The notes beneath the pieces are model-generated. The model made no database searches. It saw nothing but the letters and a program-made list of their open reading frames with translations, and was not told where the DNA came from. The translations under genes were made by a program, and so were the position numbers. Positions 23,545 through 34,119 of a stretch of DNA of 64,000 nt are shown piece after piece. The stretch's first letter is position 1. Each line of letters opens with the position of its first letter. The DNA lies in NCBI RefSeq assembly GCF_963422355.1, contig NC_085099.1, forward strand, positions 6,521,125 through 6,585,124, given 5' to 3'. This stretch comes from Corticium candelabrum (lineage: Eukaryota > Porifera > Homoscleromorpha > Homosclerophorida > Plakinidae).

Positions 23545-24232
23545 ACTCACACCATCCATCCATCCATCCATGTTCTTGCAGTGTACGACAAATCGGTTGC
23601 AGCTATAGCTAATTCCAAAATGAGAGCAAATTCCAACAAAACAACATCAATGATCGAGATTGTGCACAAATGCCACACAAGATTTTAACTTAAAGAAGTT
23701 GCCAAATTTCTCGTTTGCAAGAACTTAACCAGAAAAGTCTACCTTGCTCAAATGCAGGTCCAGCTTAATTGATTTCTACCACAAACGCCAACTATAGAAT
23801 TACGTTAAACTTACTTTGTACACTTTTGTCGGACTTGACGTTCGACTCCTTTCTCTCTGAATATAGACAGCAGCAACACGTAATATCAATGAAAGATCAA
23901 CGGTTGTTAGAATCATATGCACCTTCTCAAATACACTGTTGTATCATAGTCCGTGGTAATCTTACACGATCTCTTGGATTTGTCTAACACTCGAGCGCCA
24001 TCAGTCTTTCTAAGAGGCAGATGATCGATTGTACAATCTGTAGACAACGATCATGATCAGTCAGAATGGAGAGAGAGAGAGAGGGAGAAAACTCTAGCAG
24101 TTTCTTACCTATTATGAGAGCCATCTGACCACAGAGACAGTAGTATACACACAGAGGTCCTTGACCTGTGTCATATTCTTCTTTGTCTCTGCTATCTTCG
24201 CAAACTACGCTCTTAGATATCACTTTAGGCAT
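18414..24232 (-). CDS. STEEP1: STEEP1 (CXorf56) homologue, complete, 7 exons
   Basis: Seven exons in perfect phase: 24109-24232, 23923-24037, 23815-23856, 22540-22601, 18791-18864, 18595-18684 and 18414-18539; 633 nt, 210 aa (human about 222). The start [20 protein letters not shown] matches the human N-terminus, which fixes the ATG at 24230-24232. Then VYYCLCGQM and a Cys pair ([12 protein letters not shown]) form the zinc-ribbon-like region, TFIVDG follows, and the signature [20 protein letters not shown] plus an acidic run EEEEEIEA closes the conserved part. In mammals STEEP1 promotes STING exit from the ER and is also reported with spliceosomal complexes. The C-terminal helix ([16 protein letters not shown]) is shorter than in human. 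The intron 18865-22539 holds a dead LINE. The model rests on family similarity plus splice phase and is very secure. Confidence 0.94.
19394..22404 (+). mobile_element. LINE (EEP endonuclease, RT, C2H2 finger), dead
   Basis: Plus-strand order: an apurinic-type endonuclease at 19394-19990 ([14 protein letters not shown], then SDHRLVR after a stop), a linker at 20261-20581, RT across 20633-21927 ([32 protein letters not shown], catalytic [11 protein letters not shown]), a C-terminal helical part at 22058-22252, and a zinc finger CNVCGHSC...HKQSH stopping at 22402-22404. In-frame stops at about 19922, 20579 and 20969 and frame shifts split it, so it is inactive. The N-terminal part of the endonuclease is absent (5' truncation). 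It is followed by (TG)n at 22433. It lies antisense to STEEP1 inside that gene's intron, so it is excised from the transcript. Confidence 0.88.
22433..22472. repeat. (TG)n microsatellite
   Basis: About 19 TG dinucleotides ending in GCGCGC, just downstream of the LINE. Within a STEEP1 intron. Confidence 0.95.
23020..23150. repeat. Dispersed repeat, second copy near 26400
   Basis: GCATGCGC...GGGTTACAGTA, GTCTGTAG, TTGGAATGCAGC and CTCATCGTTA recur in the same order at about 26403-26500 with substitutions. The first copy lies in a STEEP1 intron; the second lies downstream of RTK-A. Family unknown. Confidence 0.5.
23481..23541. repeat. (CA)n microsatellite
   Basis: About 30 CA dinucleotides followed by four CATC units at 23560-23570. 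In a STEEP1 intron. Confidence 0.95.
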
Positions 24233-24660
24233 TTCCACATACGGGAGGTCCGATGGATCGAGGACGCATGCTCAAAGAACGCAGGAAGCGCGCAAAGAGA
24301 AGTCCTACACTTACAAGGGTGGTGAGTAGAATCTCTATTTTTAATTTATACGGCTCGGATCTGTGTCTTTAATGCTAAGCACTGTCACAGGTAGAATTTG
24401 AAGTGCTTGTAAGTTCTGATCTGATTTACTTGTTTTAGGGCTGATGAGATTACACAGGGCTGGTTATTACCCGAGGCCCGGATTTCCGGGCTGAGGGTAT
24501 AGTAATTGTTCGATGACCGAGCGACCGACTGACCGTATAGATAGTCGATTAGTGCAGATGCAAATGAAGCTATTCCGACCAATAGACGAGAAGTGGTGTC
24601 ATTACCGACCAATAGACGAACGTGATGACATCACGAGGCTCCACCTCTCTTTGTTTGGTA
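24233..24660. other. Upstream region of STEEP1
   Basis: Sequence just 5' of the STEEP1 start codon. Contains GTGATGACATCACG at about 24630-24643, a near-palindrome resembling a CRE/AP-1 half-site pair, and repeated GACCAATAGACGA (about 24580 and 24608). An ATG at 24253 opens a short basic frame ending at a GTGAGT, but no second exon could be found for it. Confidence 0.4.
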
Positions 24661-24762
24661 GCTGCTACTACTAGTAGTAGGCAACAACCAGACGTCTAGC
24701 TAGTAGAGAAGCAGCACAAACAACAAGCTGCTTGGAAAAGCTGCACAAACAACGAGACTTTT

Positions 24763-25320
24763 ACATTCTTGTGAGCTGGAAAATTGGTGGTGAGCTGCTT
24801 GTTTTGCTCAATATTTGTAACTTAAGTTTCCTACCCACAAACAGAACAATGATCACGCCTGTTACTTCATCACTTAAGGCGAATATTGCCAGCCGGCCTA
24901 GCATCGAGGCTCTCCGACTTGTAGCATTTGGCTTGTTCCAGCACTTCGAAACAACTACATTTGTGACATGCATGTTTTCTCCCATTACGACAACAACCAG
25001 ATGTCTACATTCTTGTGAGCTGGAAAATCGGTGGTGAGTTGCTTGTTTTGCTCTACATTTGTGACTTGCCCACCAACAAACAGAACAAATGATCACGCTC
25101 GTTACTCTTATCACGTAAGGTGCGTCGAGGCTATCCGACTTGTTAACATTTGGCTTGTTCCAGCACTTCGAAACAACCTGATCTACATTTGAAACGTGCA
25201 TGTTTCCCCCCATTACGACAACAACCAGATGTCTAGAGAAGCTGCACAAACCACCAGACGTCTAGATTGTTGTGAGCTGCAAAATCGGTGACGAGCTGTT
25301 TCTTTTGTTGTACGTGAGGG
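24763..25320. repeat. Diverged tandem repeat, about 250-bp unit, ~2.3 copies
   Basis: ATTCTTGTGAGCTGGAAAAT starts units at about 24764 and 25009, with TTGTTGTGAGCTGCAAAATC opening a partial third at about 25268. Each full unit contains TTGCTTGTTTTGCTC, CAAACAGAACAA, ATGATCACGC, GGCTTGTTCCAGCACTTCGA and CATTACGACAACAACCAGA. ORFs on both strands span the units, but nothing in them suggests a protein. Further downstream (25440-25510) the phrase CACAA..AACCAGA..TCTAGAGA repeats again. Confidence 0.75.
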
Positions 25321-25329
25321 TTTAGCACT

Positions 25330-27100
25330 ATTAGAATCAACGCATAATCTAGCTACATTTGTAACATTCATGTTTTCCCACATCTAGTTTTGTTTTGGCT
25401 CTGGGGTTACCTATGCCACGCCTAAAACTGCCCATCGTGGCTCATTACGACTTGCTGCACAAGCAATCAGATGCCTAGAGAAGTTGCACAAAGAACCAGA
25501 CATCTAGAGAGCAAAGATTGTAACATTATGCTTGTTCCATAAATAGTGTCATCTTCTGAAAGCCCAAAACATTGTAGGTGCATGAAATCGTGGTTTGTTC
25601 ACTGAAAATCAGTGCTGCTGCTTTTGTACCTAGCTAACCAAAAGCTGGTTTTTGTATGTACTTTATACTTTCGCTGTGCGTGGTGGTTAATTGGTATTGT
25701 TTAAACCATTCTGTCATAGCACGACTAGTTACCTTCAAGGTGCATACCAGCCGAGGGTTTGAACTTCTAGTGCTTCTTCATTTCGAGTATGTTTTGGGGA
25801 ACATCAGCATTTGGACGTAAAACAATTTTTCATGAAGATTTCAGTTAATTGTAATTCAAAGGAGGCCACCACCCTGAAGGTTTCCAGAGATTTGGAGAAA
25901 TCAGAACATGTATCCTTGACAAGTGAGAAACTTTGATGGCTGATTTTGAGGACCTACTGCTAGCCTTTCGTCCCCATTCCTATGGGACTAAACAAGTGGT
26001 ATCTTGCATAGTGGGACCCTATTACTCGCCATCAAACTTCAGGTAGGAAAGATTTACTTTACCCTACTACAATATACTTGATGAAAGCCTTTTTGATGCC
26101 AATTTTGGCCATCTAAATCAATTTCTACTATACCTGGCATGGTTCTAAAGTCTCTATGTGGTCTAGGAGATATCCATATGAAAAGGGAACAAGGCAATAT
26201 GTACATTGAATGTCATGGTGACCACCTCTGACGTTAAGTATAAATCTGTCTATATTTAGCTACATATGCACTCATTGACAAGTCTGGGTCATGAGTTATA
26301 GTGAGATCAGAGATGAAATTGCAGCACTTTAGCAGTAATCTCTTCTTCATCTACAATTATAATACATTTAGTGACACTACAAAATTATTTATTAACCTGA
26401 GATATGCATGCGCTAGGGTTACAGTAATACTTCTGTAGACGAGTAACTGGACAGTTGGAATGCAGCCCATACTCTCATTGTTATCGGTTGGGTCAATTGG
26501 CATTCCAGTCGATGTGTCGTTAGTGCGCACTGTACGCTTGTCAGTCTTAGTTAAAGTTAGTAGTCTTTGAAATTCAAGTGAACCTCTAACACTAATGGAA
26601 CGGTTTGTTCACACCCCTCAACCTGACTCACCTGAACAGTTTGTCAGTCTGTTCTGTTCTGTGGTAACACATATCATTCTTAATATAAATTGCTGGTCTG
26701 CTACAAAACTTGAGATCATAGTTTTCATTATGGGAGATATGGTCTTTTGGAAACAGTGAATAGGTTCAGTTGGAATGAGGAGTGTTTGGATCTAGCTCAC
26801 TGGGATGTATGTTGTCTACTCTTTAAACGTAGATTGCAGTTATTTCACTGGTTGGTAGGGTGTGTGGACTAGAGTATGTGTTATGTTTGAGCAGCACGAA
26901 TGATTGCTGGCAAATATTTGTCAGATTCTACAATGTAGATGGTTTTCTAGTACTCAAAGCTTTCTACCAGCAAGTTGTATTTAGTTTGAGCTAATTACCA
27001 GTTACAGGTCATTCCATTGTGAAAAAAACTTGATTTGATGCATGCAACATTAGATACATGCCAAAGAACTGTCACTGTGAACTTTACTAAAAAATTTAAT
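25330..27100. other. Intergenic sequence, no firm gene
   Basis: Lies downstream of RTK-A (minus strand, stop at 27109). One plus-strand open stretch, 25936-26042, starts with ATG and ends at a CAG/GTAGG donor and looks exon-like, but no partner exon was found. A dispersed repeat copy sits at 26400-26520. Otherwise nothing identifiable. Confidence 0.4.
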
Positions 27101-27108
27101 GACAATTT

Positions 27109-29363
27109 CTATATCTGCAACATGTTAGGCAAGTCTTGTGCTTTGGGCCGTTCTTCAGCATTTTGCTGCCAACATAGTTCCATGACTTTTCGGATTGAAG
27201 AAGGACAGTAGTCATCAGGAGGAGGAAGTCTACCACCACCCATCACATACTGAATGACCTCTTGATTTGACTGGCCATAGTAAGGCTTTTTCCCCAAAGT
27301 AAAGACTTCCCACATAAGTACTCCAAATGCCCAAATGTCGGTTTTAGGAGTAAATTTGCCATACAAAATGCTTTCTGGTGACATCCAGCGGATTGGAAGA
27401 AGAGCTTGACCAGCAACTCTAAGCAATGGATATTATTATTATTAATCATGTTAGGTGCTTGTTGGTCTCACCTGTAGTAGTCAGATGTGTAGACATCTCG
27501 AGATAAACCAAAGTCTGCAATCTTTATTGTTATCGAGTTACCTACAAGGCAGTTGCGTGTTGCAATGTCTCGATGAACGAACTTTTCTTCTGCCAGGTAT
27601 GACAAGCCACAGCTAACTTGCATTATGATGTAAATTAGATTATCAACCGTTACTGTGTGCTTTGGTTTGGGTTGTTCCTCACTTTTGACTGTTGCATTTA
27701 CTTCCATAATTTGTTCAACTTCTCCTATTTGTGAAGATTGCAAGAACTGACTTAAGTCACCGTGACACATGTACTCAAACACCATGCAGTAGATGTTATC
27801 ATTAACGTATGTGGCAAGCAGATTGATGATATTGGAATGACAGAGATTGGATATGACATACAGCTCTTTATAGAAGTCATGTTTCATTCTGTCAGATGAA
27901 CTTGGTTTTAACAATTTGACAGCAACTGGCAGTGGATGACCATCAGATGTATTGAAATCTTCAATGATGCCCATGAAAACCTGTTGAAAACCAAGTGACA
28001 ATTCTAGACCAATGAATATTGTACATTTACATGTGTAGTTTTTATTTATGGAATTCACCTTGCCAAATTGTCCTTCACCTAGTTCTTTAACATATTTAAT
28101 TTTTTCAAGTGGATATTCTCTGAGATTAGTTGTTGCAGTTGTGCCACTTTGCCAATGCATGCTTTCCAAATTCTGTTCTTTACAACATGACTCTACTGCA
28201 TCTTTGACTGTCATAGATGAAGATAATGAGTTGGGAGCTGAAAGCATGAGGGAGTTGCTGTTGACTGTGTATGAAGCATTTGAGGCAGAGTTATTTGATT
28301 GCTTTTGTCGTTTTCGAATAACCTGGATCATCACAGCTGCTACAACTAACAATGGTACGACTATACCTACCACTATGCCTATTGTTTGAATCACAGATTT
28401 TGAACTTTGGTTTATGGCATCTGTAGAAATGGCTGTTTTTGATATGTGGTACCCCAGGTCTATTCTAATATCTGTACAAGAAGAAGGCATATCTTTTGTA
28501 CTGGGAAGTACATCACATTGTGGGATCTGTATGTAGACATGAACAGGGTAATATTTGGAGAAGTGGGCAATGACAGTGGCCGTGTTTCTCACAAAATAAT
28601 CAGAACAGTTTCCATGTTGAAACTGGTCACAGTTCTCCTTGCAAAGTGGCTTTGGGTAGACACTGTACTGAGCATGCGTATCTATACAGTCGGGAAACAC
28701 TATTTGGCATATTGTCTTTATCATGGGTGTCAGGCATCTATCTTTGTCTTTTTCATCACTGTCTAATAATGCTTGTTTTAGAGAATCCATGCCATGTTTT
28801 CCAAGGACTTGTTGACTGAACTTGTTGTCAACAAATACTGTACGGTTGCTTCTAAATGGTTTACAGGCAAGACTGCCATTGTATGCTTCACAAGTTGCAT
28901 CCAGCTGGCCTGGGTGACCTATAGCTATACCTGAATTCAGTTGACACAGAGATTATACAAATCTATTAATTTAAACTTATTACATCTTAACTTGGTGAAC
29001 ATTACCTGAACAGTTACAGAATCCCCATTTCTTGTGCCGGGCAAATTCTCCTGGCTCTGTAGCACACCAGTGCCTCCAATATTGAAATTCATTAACTTGA
29101 GTACACTCATTGTATACTATTCCACGGACTACAAATGGGAAAACACAACGTGATCCATTTGCAGTCCCACCACATGTCGTAATTGAGAAACGACTTGACA
29201 CTGAGTGATTTAAAGTGTAGTCTTCATATGCAAGACCTGGTGAAAGGTTTGAGCGGTTAGCAGCATTTAATATTACAGGGAGTGAAGTTAGACTTGTTTC
29301 ACTTATGTTTGTTGCAGATGTAGATGTTTCTGCCATGTCGTCTTGTGTTGCATTGAGTTTCAT
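27109..29363 (-). CDS. Receptor tyrosine kinase RTK-A: FN2 - Frizzled CRD - TM - kinase
   Basis: Exons 29006-29363, 28059-28930, 27472-27980 and 27109-27418 keep phase (1,0,2); 682 aa from the ATG at 29363. FN2 domain at about residues 62-119 (CVFPF, then YNEC, RHWCATEPG, KKWGFC). CRD with ten cysteines follows (CEAYNGSLAC, ICQIVFPDC, PLCKENC). TM helix: SVIQTIGIVVGIVVPLLVVA, then RKRQK. Kinase: P-loop LGEGQFGKV, Lys in [34 protein letters not shown] (YxxxYY activation loop as in Trk, ROR, MuSK), PIRWMSPES; it ends just after the kinase with no tail. No signal peptide follows the ATG, but the open frame upstream is hydrophobic (TYLFVAAICTI) and may belong to an unfound leader exon. Likely a plasma-membrane receptor; Wnt binding is inferred from the CRD type. 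Confidence 0.88.
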
Positions 29364-29761
29364 TATTGTGCAGATTGCAGCAACAAACAGGTATGTGAAG
29401 GGGGCTACAGCGAAAAAATCTGTTGCAGCATATAAAGTTCATTGGACTCTGATGTAAAACAATAGTTAATTAACGGCGGGATAGGTTAATTAATTAAAGC
29501 ACTGTAGTAGAATTGTTGAGTATACACACCGTTAATTACGTTAATGTACCTTTTTAGACCCTTACTTTCCTTTCTGGACACCAATGCAAGGAATATTCTA
29601 GAACAGAGTCTTAGAATTGGCAAGGTACTGTACAATCCACACAACGTCCTGGGTCTGGTGACTATGATGTACACTCTTACATGTACGAATTGTGAATTCC
29701 TGCTATCCTTGTCACTGTGCTTGATTGTCAGCCTGATATCTTTACTATACATGCACAAGTT

Positions 29762-30486
29762 CAGAGCTGCCAACCTAGCAGTGTCAGAATGCGTGAATTT
29801 GCAGGAGAGAATGCGGGAGTTTACATTTTTGGACACGCCTACAATAGCATTAATATCAATAAATTTATATTGTAATAAGCGTTAAATAATATATATAAAT
29901 AATATCTAATCATCAAAATTTAAGTATTTTGCATGCCCGGTTGGAGTACGTGTAAGCCATTAATTAATTAATTAAATTATAGTGCAACAAATGTATAACC
30001 GATTAATTAACATGCCTAATTAGCTACACATAGTATCAACACCAATTTTACTAAACATAATAGTTAATTAATTAAACACAACTTGTATTGTACGTACTAC
30101 TGCCTGTTATAAAACCTAAGAACAAAGTACAAGCACATTCTCGTAGCTAGTTGGGATGTTCTGGATTCTATTTTCTTATGGCCTTCTTCCATCGATTTTC
30201 CAGGTAGCCAGCCCCTCCTCCTTTTCCACCTTCTATGTTGGTATTTAGACCAAGTATGCTAGGAAAGCCGAATGATGAGAGGGGCTGGCACATACAAATT
30301 GATATTGGGATATCAAGTATGTGCTTACACATGCATGTACTAGAACTGTAGGGTACATGCAGTTACACAGAACAGGCACGCCCATCATTTTGGTCACACC
30401 CACCAATGGCCAGAATGCGGGAGATTGGATGCCTAATGCGGGTAGGCGGGAGAAGGATCCCAAATGCGGGAGAGTTGGCAGCTCTG
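29762..30486. mobile_element. MITE, CAGAGCTGCCAA-TIR family (copy 2, 725 bp)
   Basis: Ends CAGAGCTGCCAAC and GTTGGCAGCTCTG are perfect 13-bp inverted repeats. Both flanks read CAAGTT (29756-29761 and 30487-30492), a 6-bp target duplication. AATGCGGGAG-type motifs lie near both ends. The interior is AT-rich with no transposase. The same interior, in the same order, is found at 51314-52395. It lies upstream of RTK-A. Confidence 0.9.
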
Positions 30487-30781
30487 CAAGTTGGCACGGC
30501 ATTACTATTTAAGCCACAGTGACATTGCGTCTGGATACCAACACCTAACAAACAGATACCGCTCACCGTTAGTCATTGTTCTCTGTCTTGTCGCTTGGAC
30601 GCGCCTGAAGTACTGCTACAGCGCACATGGGAAGGGAAACTATGAATATAAAAGTTCTCTGTGCAGTCGAAAATGCGATGGGCGGAACTTTCATGTGCAG
30701 CCAAGTAGAGCGAAAGAAGTATAGAAGGCACACTTGATTTCCGCTTTATAGAGGGAGGTGTGAAATCATCAAACCATCTTC

Positions 30782-31175
30782 ATGTCAGCGCCCAGACAAT
30801 GGCCAAAATCGGCTAGTATCAGTGAGAAACAGTCAGCACCATCTTCCCTGGTCCCACTGACTATGGAAGACTCGTGGGATTCCCGTGAGTAGCTAGTGAC
30901 TTGTGTTTTCACATCACTTGATTCCTCAATGCCTACGCAGTTGACTTGACTACGCCATTAGTTAAGGTGCTATCTTATATATGTCCTAACTCTCGACTCT
31001 GGATCATGCATTAATTAATAATTAGCAGTGTGTGTACATGCATAAGCTATACCTAGACGTAGAACAACTAACCTGTATTCATTTCTTCCTGTTTTGGCGC
31101 TCCAAGATGCACGATTTGCGGGATTGTCGAACAAGAATTGAAGACGTGAAGCTGAATTTCAATTTAGACTGCTAA
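30782..31175 (+). CDS. Possible small spliced gene, 65 aa, unrecognised
   Basis: Three open segments join in frame through GT..AG introns: 30782-30884 (ATG, ends before GTGAGT), 30941-30966 (after a strong pyrimidine tract and CAG) and 31107-31175 (ends TAA). The product would start MSAPRQWPKSASISEKQ and end in MHDLRDCRTRIEDVKLNFNL. It has no recognised domain. The minus strand of the last part also has an exon-like frame with a GTGAGT donor near 31284, so coding status is doubtful. Low confidence; phase agreement is the only support. Confidence 0.28.
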
Positions 31176-31358
31176 TTCTCGATTTCGGTGGAAGAGGAGG
31201 TGCCTGCATTGAAGATCCCCGATATTTGGGGGCGGAGCTTCTAGAACACACGCAATCTCGAGGGCAACACTCACCTTTCGCCGATTTCGTTGTACACGTA
31301 CACGAAGTTCACGTATCCGGGTCTGCTTCTGAACCATAGATCATCTTGCCGTTGACTA

Positions 31359-31393
31359 TGTAAGGGTATATAGTATAGATATGTACCAGTGTT
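31359..31393 (+). repeat. Truncated LTR fragment (35 bp) matching 36264
   Basis: TGTAAGGGTATATAGTATAG and the bases after it match the start of the 3' LTR of the gypsy element at 36264 almost exactly for about 35 bp, then diverge where Tigger-like sequence begins. It may be the remnant of that element's 5' LTR. Confidence 0.6.
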
Positions 31394-31791
31394 GAAACCT
31401 GTACCAGCGACCACCTCTCAGCGACCGCATCTGCCTGGCACGGAACGTTGTCCCATGCAATAGCTACTGTACCTAAGCGACCACCTGCCCAACGCGACCA
31501 ACAATTGCTAATCCAAAGACCTTACAGCAATTAACATCTCTTCTAAGCGACCACACTGTACCTTTTTGCCGACACACGTGCGGTACACTTGTACAGTATC
31601 CCAAATCAATTCTTGCTTGCATGATGTCGGGAAAAGTTGTGAGTTTAGCTGACCGGGTAAAGGTTATTCAGCTGTCTGAGAAAGGAATCTCAGCGAGGCA
31701 GATAGCAAAAGACATGCACGTGGGGAGAACACAGATTCAGGGAGTGCTGAAGAAACTCTATCCAGTTTCTTTTCCCTGTCAAAGTAGCTAG
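31394..31791 (+). mobile_element. Truncated Tigger/pogo-like transposon, transposase N-terminus
   Basis: A 56-aa ORF (31621-31791) contains a psq/CENP-B type helix-turn-helix: VIQLSEKGISARQIAKDM followed by VGRTQIQGVLKK. This is the DNA-binding N-terminus of Tigger/pogo transposases. The leader repeats AGCGACCAC several times (31412-31555), likely the subterminal binding region. The frame stops after the first HTH, and the rest of the transposase is missing. Confidence 0.6.
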
Positions 31792-32078
31792 CTTTGATTA
31801 GAACCGTCTGTAACCACATGGACGAAATACAGTATGTTCTTTGCACAAAACAAGAAACGAGACGTTTAGCACTTTGTAAGTTCCGTGTTGTGGTGGTCTG
31901 GCATGCAGGGCTATAGAGTCCCGGATCTCATCTCGGACATTTCCTAGTCTCGGTCACTCGTTCTCTGCCAAATAGCTGCGGCCAAACCTAGCTGCTACGC
32001 TAGCGTCATAGTCATACTGGATAGCAACTAGGTAGAGCGGGTCACGTCAGCATCCGTCGTAACGTTGTTGCTGTAGAA

Positions 32079-34070
32079 CTTGAAAACTGATCGCACCTAT
32101 TCTCGGTCACAGAGTCTCATATCTCGGTCAGTGCTTGCCATCTCGTTTCTACAACTCCGTTTGAGACGCAAGTCATCTCTGTCGATAGGCTCCTTATATG
32201 ACTTCCTTTCGCCAAATTGTTGGTTTTGTCTTGTCAACCTCTACTCTCGCAGACGATGAAGAAGACGGATGACTCACGGGACATAATCTCGGTCACCTGA
32301 TCTCGAGTGATTTTCTCTCTTCAGACGCAGATCTGAGGCGTTCTTTTGGCTAATGTTATAGTCATCACCGCTGGCTACTATTCCTACGGGGTGATGTTAG
32401 TGCTCATCGTACTTTTGTTACGGCAGAACGTGAAATGTGAAAGACAAATACTCGGACATCCAGGATCATATCTCGGTCAGGCGCTTTCATCGCGTTTCTA
32501 CAAGACGAATTGAGACGTTAGTCATGTCTGTTGAAAGGTTCGCTTTGGATGTTTATGCCACTGAATAGCTGGTTTTGTCTCTTCAGTTTTTACTGTTGCA
32601 GGGCGGTGAGAAAGGTGATGGCGTATGGGACATAATCTCGGTCACGCGATTTTGAGAAAGACGTGTTCCTGAGTAGGTGGTATTGTGTGGTTTTTAGTCT
32701 ACTGTTGTTCTAGAGCTATATTGTCACGAATGTGTGTGTTTAACTATTTTCAGGACTTCAAACTTGCAACGTGATGACTCTGAATTTTCACATTTTGTTG
32801 GCAGTTAACCAGAGAATATTCCTACCTGTTTCTACATTCTTGACTGGCAGATATAATGATTCTTTATCTTGGATGGGATGATTGATGATTTTATCAAGTA
32901 GAATTGCACAGACTGCTTTTTACTTTTATCTCTAGGAGAGTTATGCTGAGAACTTATGAAAATGGTGACATGTTGCCAAAGAGAAAACAATCTTTCTCAT
33001 GGCACAGTTCTGAGTCTGAGAAATTGTGATAATTAGTCCAGTGAAGATATCCAACCAACCTTCTGTGTATAGAATTAGCTAATTAGCTAAGCAGTGCATG
33101 TTGTTGATAATAAGTGATGTAGCTAAAATCTTACAATCAACAAGATCGTAGTATGTACACAGTTTACAAGTATGCAGAGTCCTGGCATACTCTTGTGACA
33201 TTCAACTTGTGCCAGAATAGATTCAATGTTTATCTCCATGATGATCAATCTATCACTCACAAAATTTGCTAATTAGCACTAAACCACATGTACTAAATAA
33301 AGGTTATGTTAATTATTATTCAAAAACATAGTTTAGACAGGACAACTAACGTTTGCCAACACAGTCTAATTACTAGAATCTGCTATAGTTATACAAATTC
33401 ACTACAAAACACTTTCAATCAGCCTTAGTCGACTGTGACCGTATGTACAATGCCCAATGAAGGTAAGACCACTTACCTGAAAGCTGTAGAACCCAAGAAG
33501 TGAGCTCATACTGTGACCGAGATTAGGTCGATCACCTTTCCCACCGCCCTACAACAGAAAAACTGAAGAGACAAAACCGGCTATTCAGTGGCATAAACAT
33601 CCAAAGCGAACCTTTCAACAGACATGACTAACGTCTCAATTCGTCTTGTAGAAACGCGATGACAGCGACTGACCGAGATATGATCCCGGATGTCCGAGTA
33701 TTTGTCTCTCACATTTCACGTTCTGCCGTAACAACAGTACGATGAGCACTAACATCACCCCGTAGGTATAGTAGCCAGCGGTGATGACTATAACGTTAGC
33801 CAAAAGAACGCCTCAGATCTGCGTCTGAAGAGAGAAAATCACTCGAGATCAGGTGACCGAGATTATGTCCCATGAGTCATCCGTCTTCTTCGTTGTTTGC
33901 GAGAGTAGAGGTTGACAAGACAAAACCAACAATTTGGCGAAAGGAAGTCATATAAGGAGCCTATCGACAGAGATGACTTGCGTCTCAAACGGAGTTGTAG
34001 AAACGAGATGGCAAGCACTGACCGAGATATGATACTCTGTGACCGAGAATAGGTGCGATCAGTTTTCAAG
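32079..34070. mobile_element. Large inverted repeat, 0.56-kb arms, 0.87-kb loop
   Basis: The left arm 32079-32645 begins CTTGAAAACTGATCGCACCT; the right arm 33514-34070 ends with its reverse complement. The arms align along their whole length with small indels and scattered substitutions. Each arm carries CTCGGTCAC (or its complement) several times; related copies also lie left of the arm near 31955. The loop 32646-33513 has no ORF. Either a non-autonomous transposon with very long inverted ends or two opposed copies of a repeat. Confidence 0.75.
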
Positions 34071-34119
34071 CAGTGCATGATCATGATCGGAAACTTGAAG
34101 CACTACTAACAGATACAAG

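Noticed and set aside
23769-23987. Plus-strand ORF of 72 codons
   Set aside because: Antisense shadow of two STEEP1 exons.
24253-24330. ATG with basic frame and GTGAGT donor, divergent from STEEP1
   Set aside because: Only 20 bp from the STEEP1 start and no downstream exon could be joined.
31260-31345. Minus-strand frame starting MVQKQTRIRE with GTGAGT donor
   Set aside because: Joins only to a very short second exon and stops; conflicts with the plus-strand model; neither is strong.
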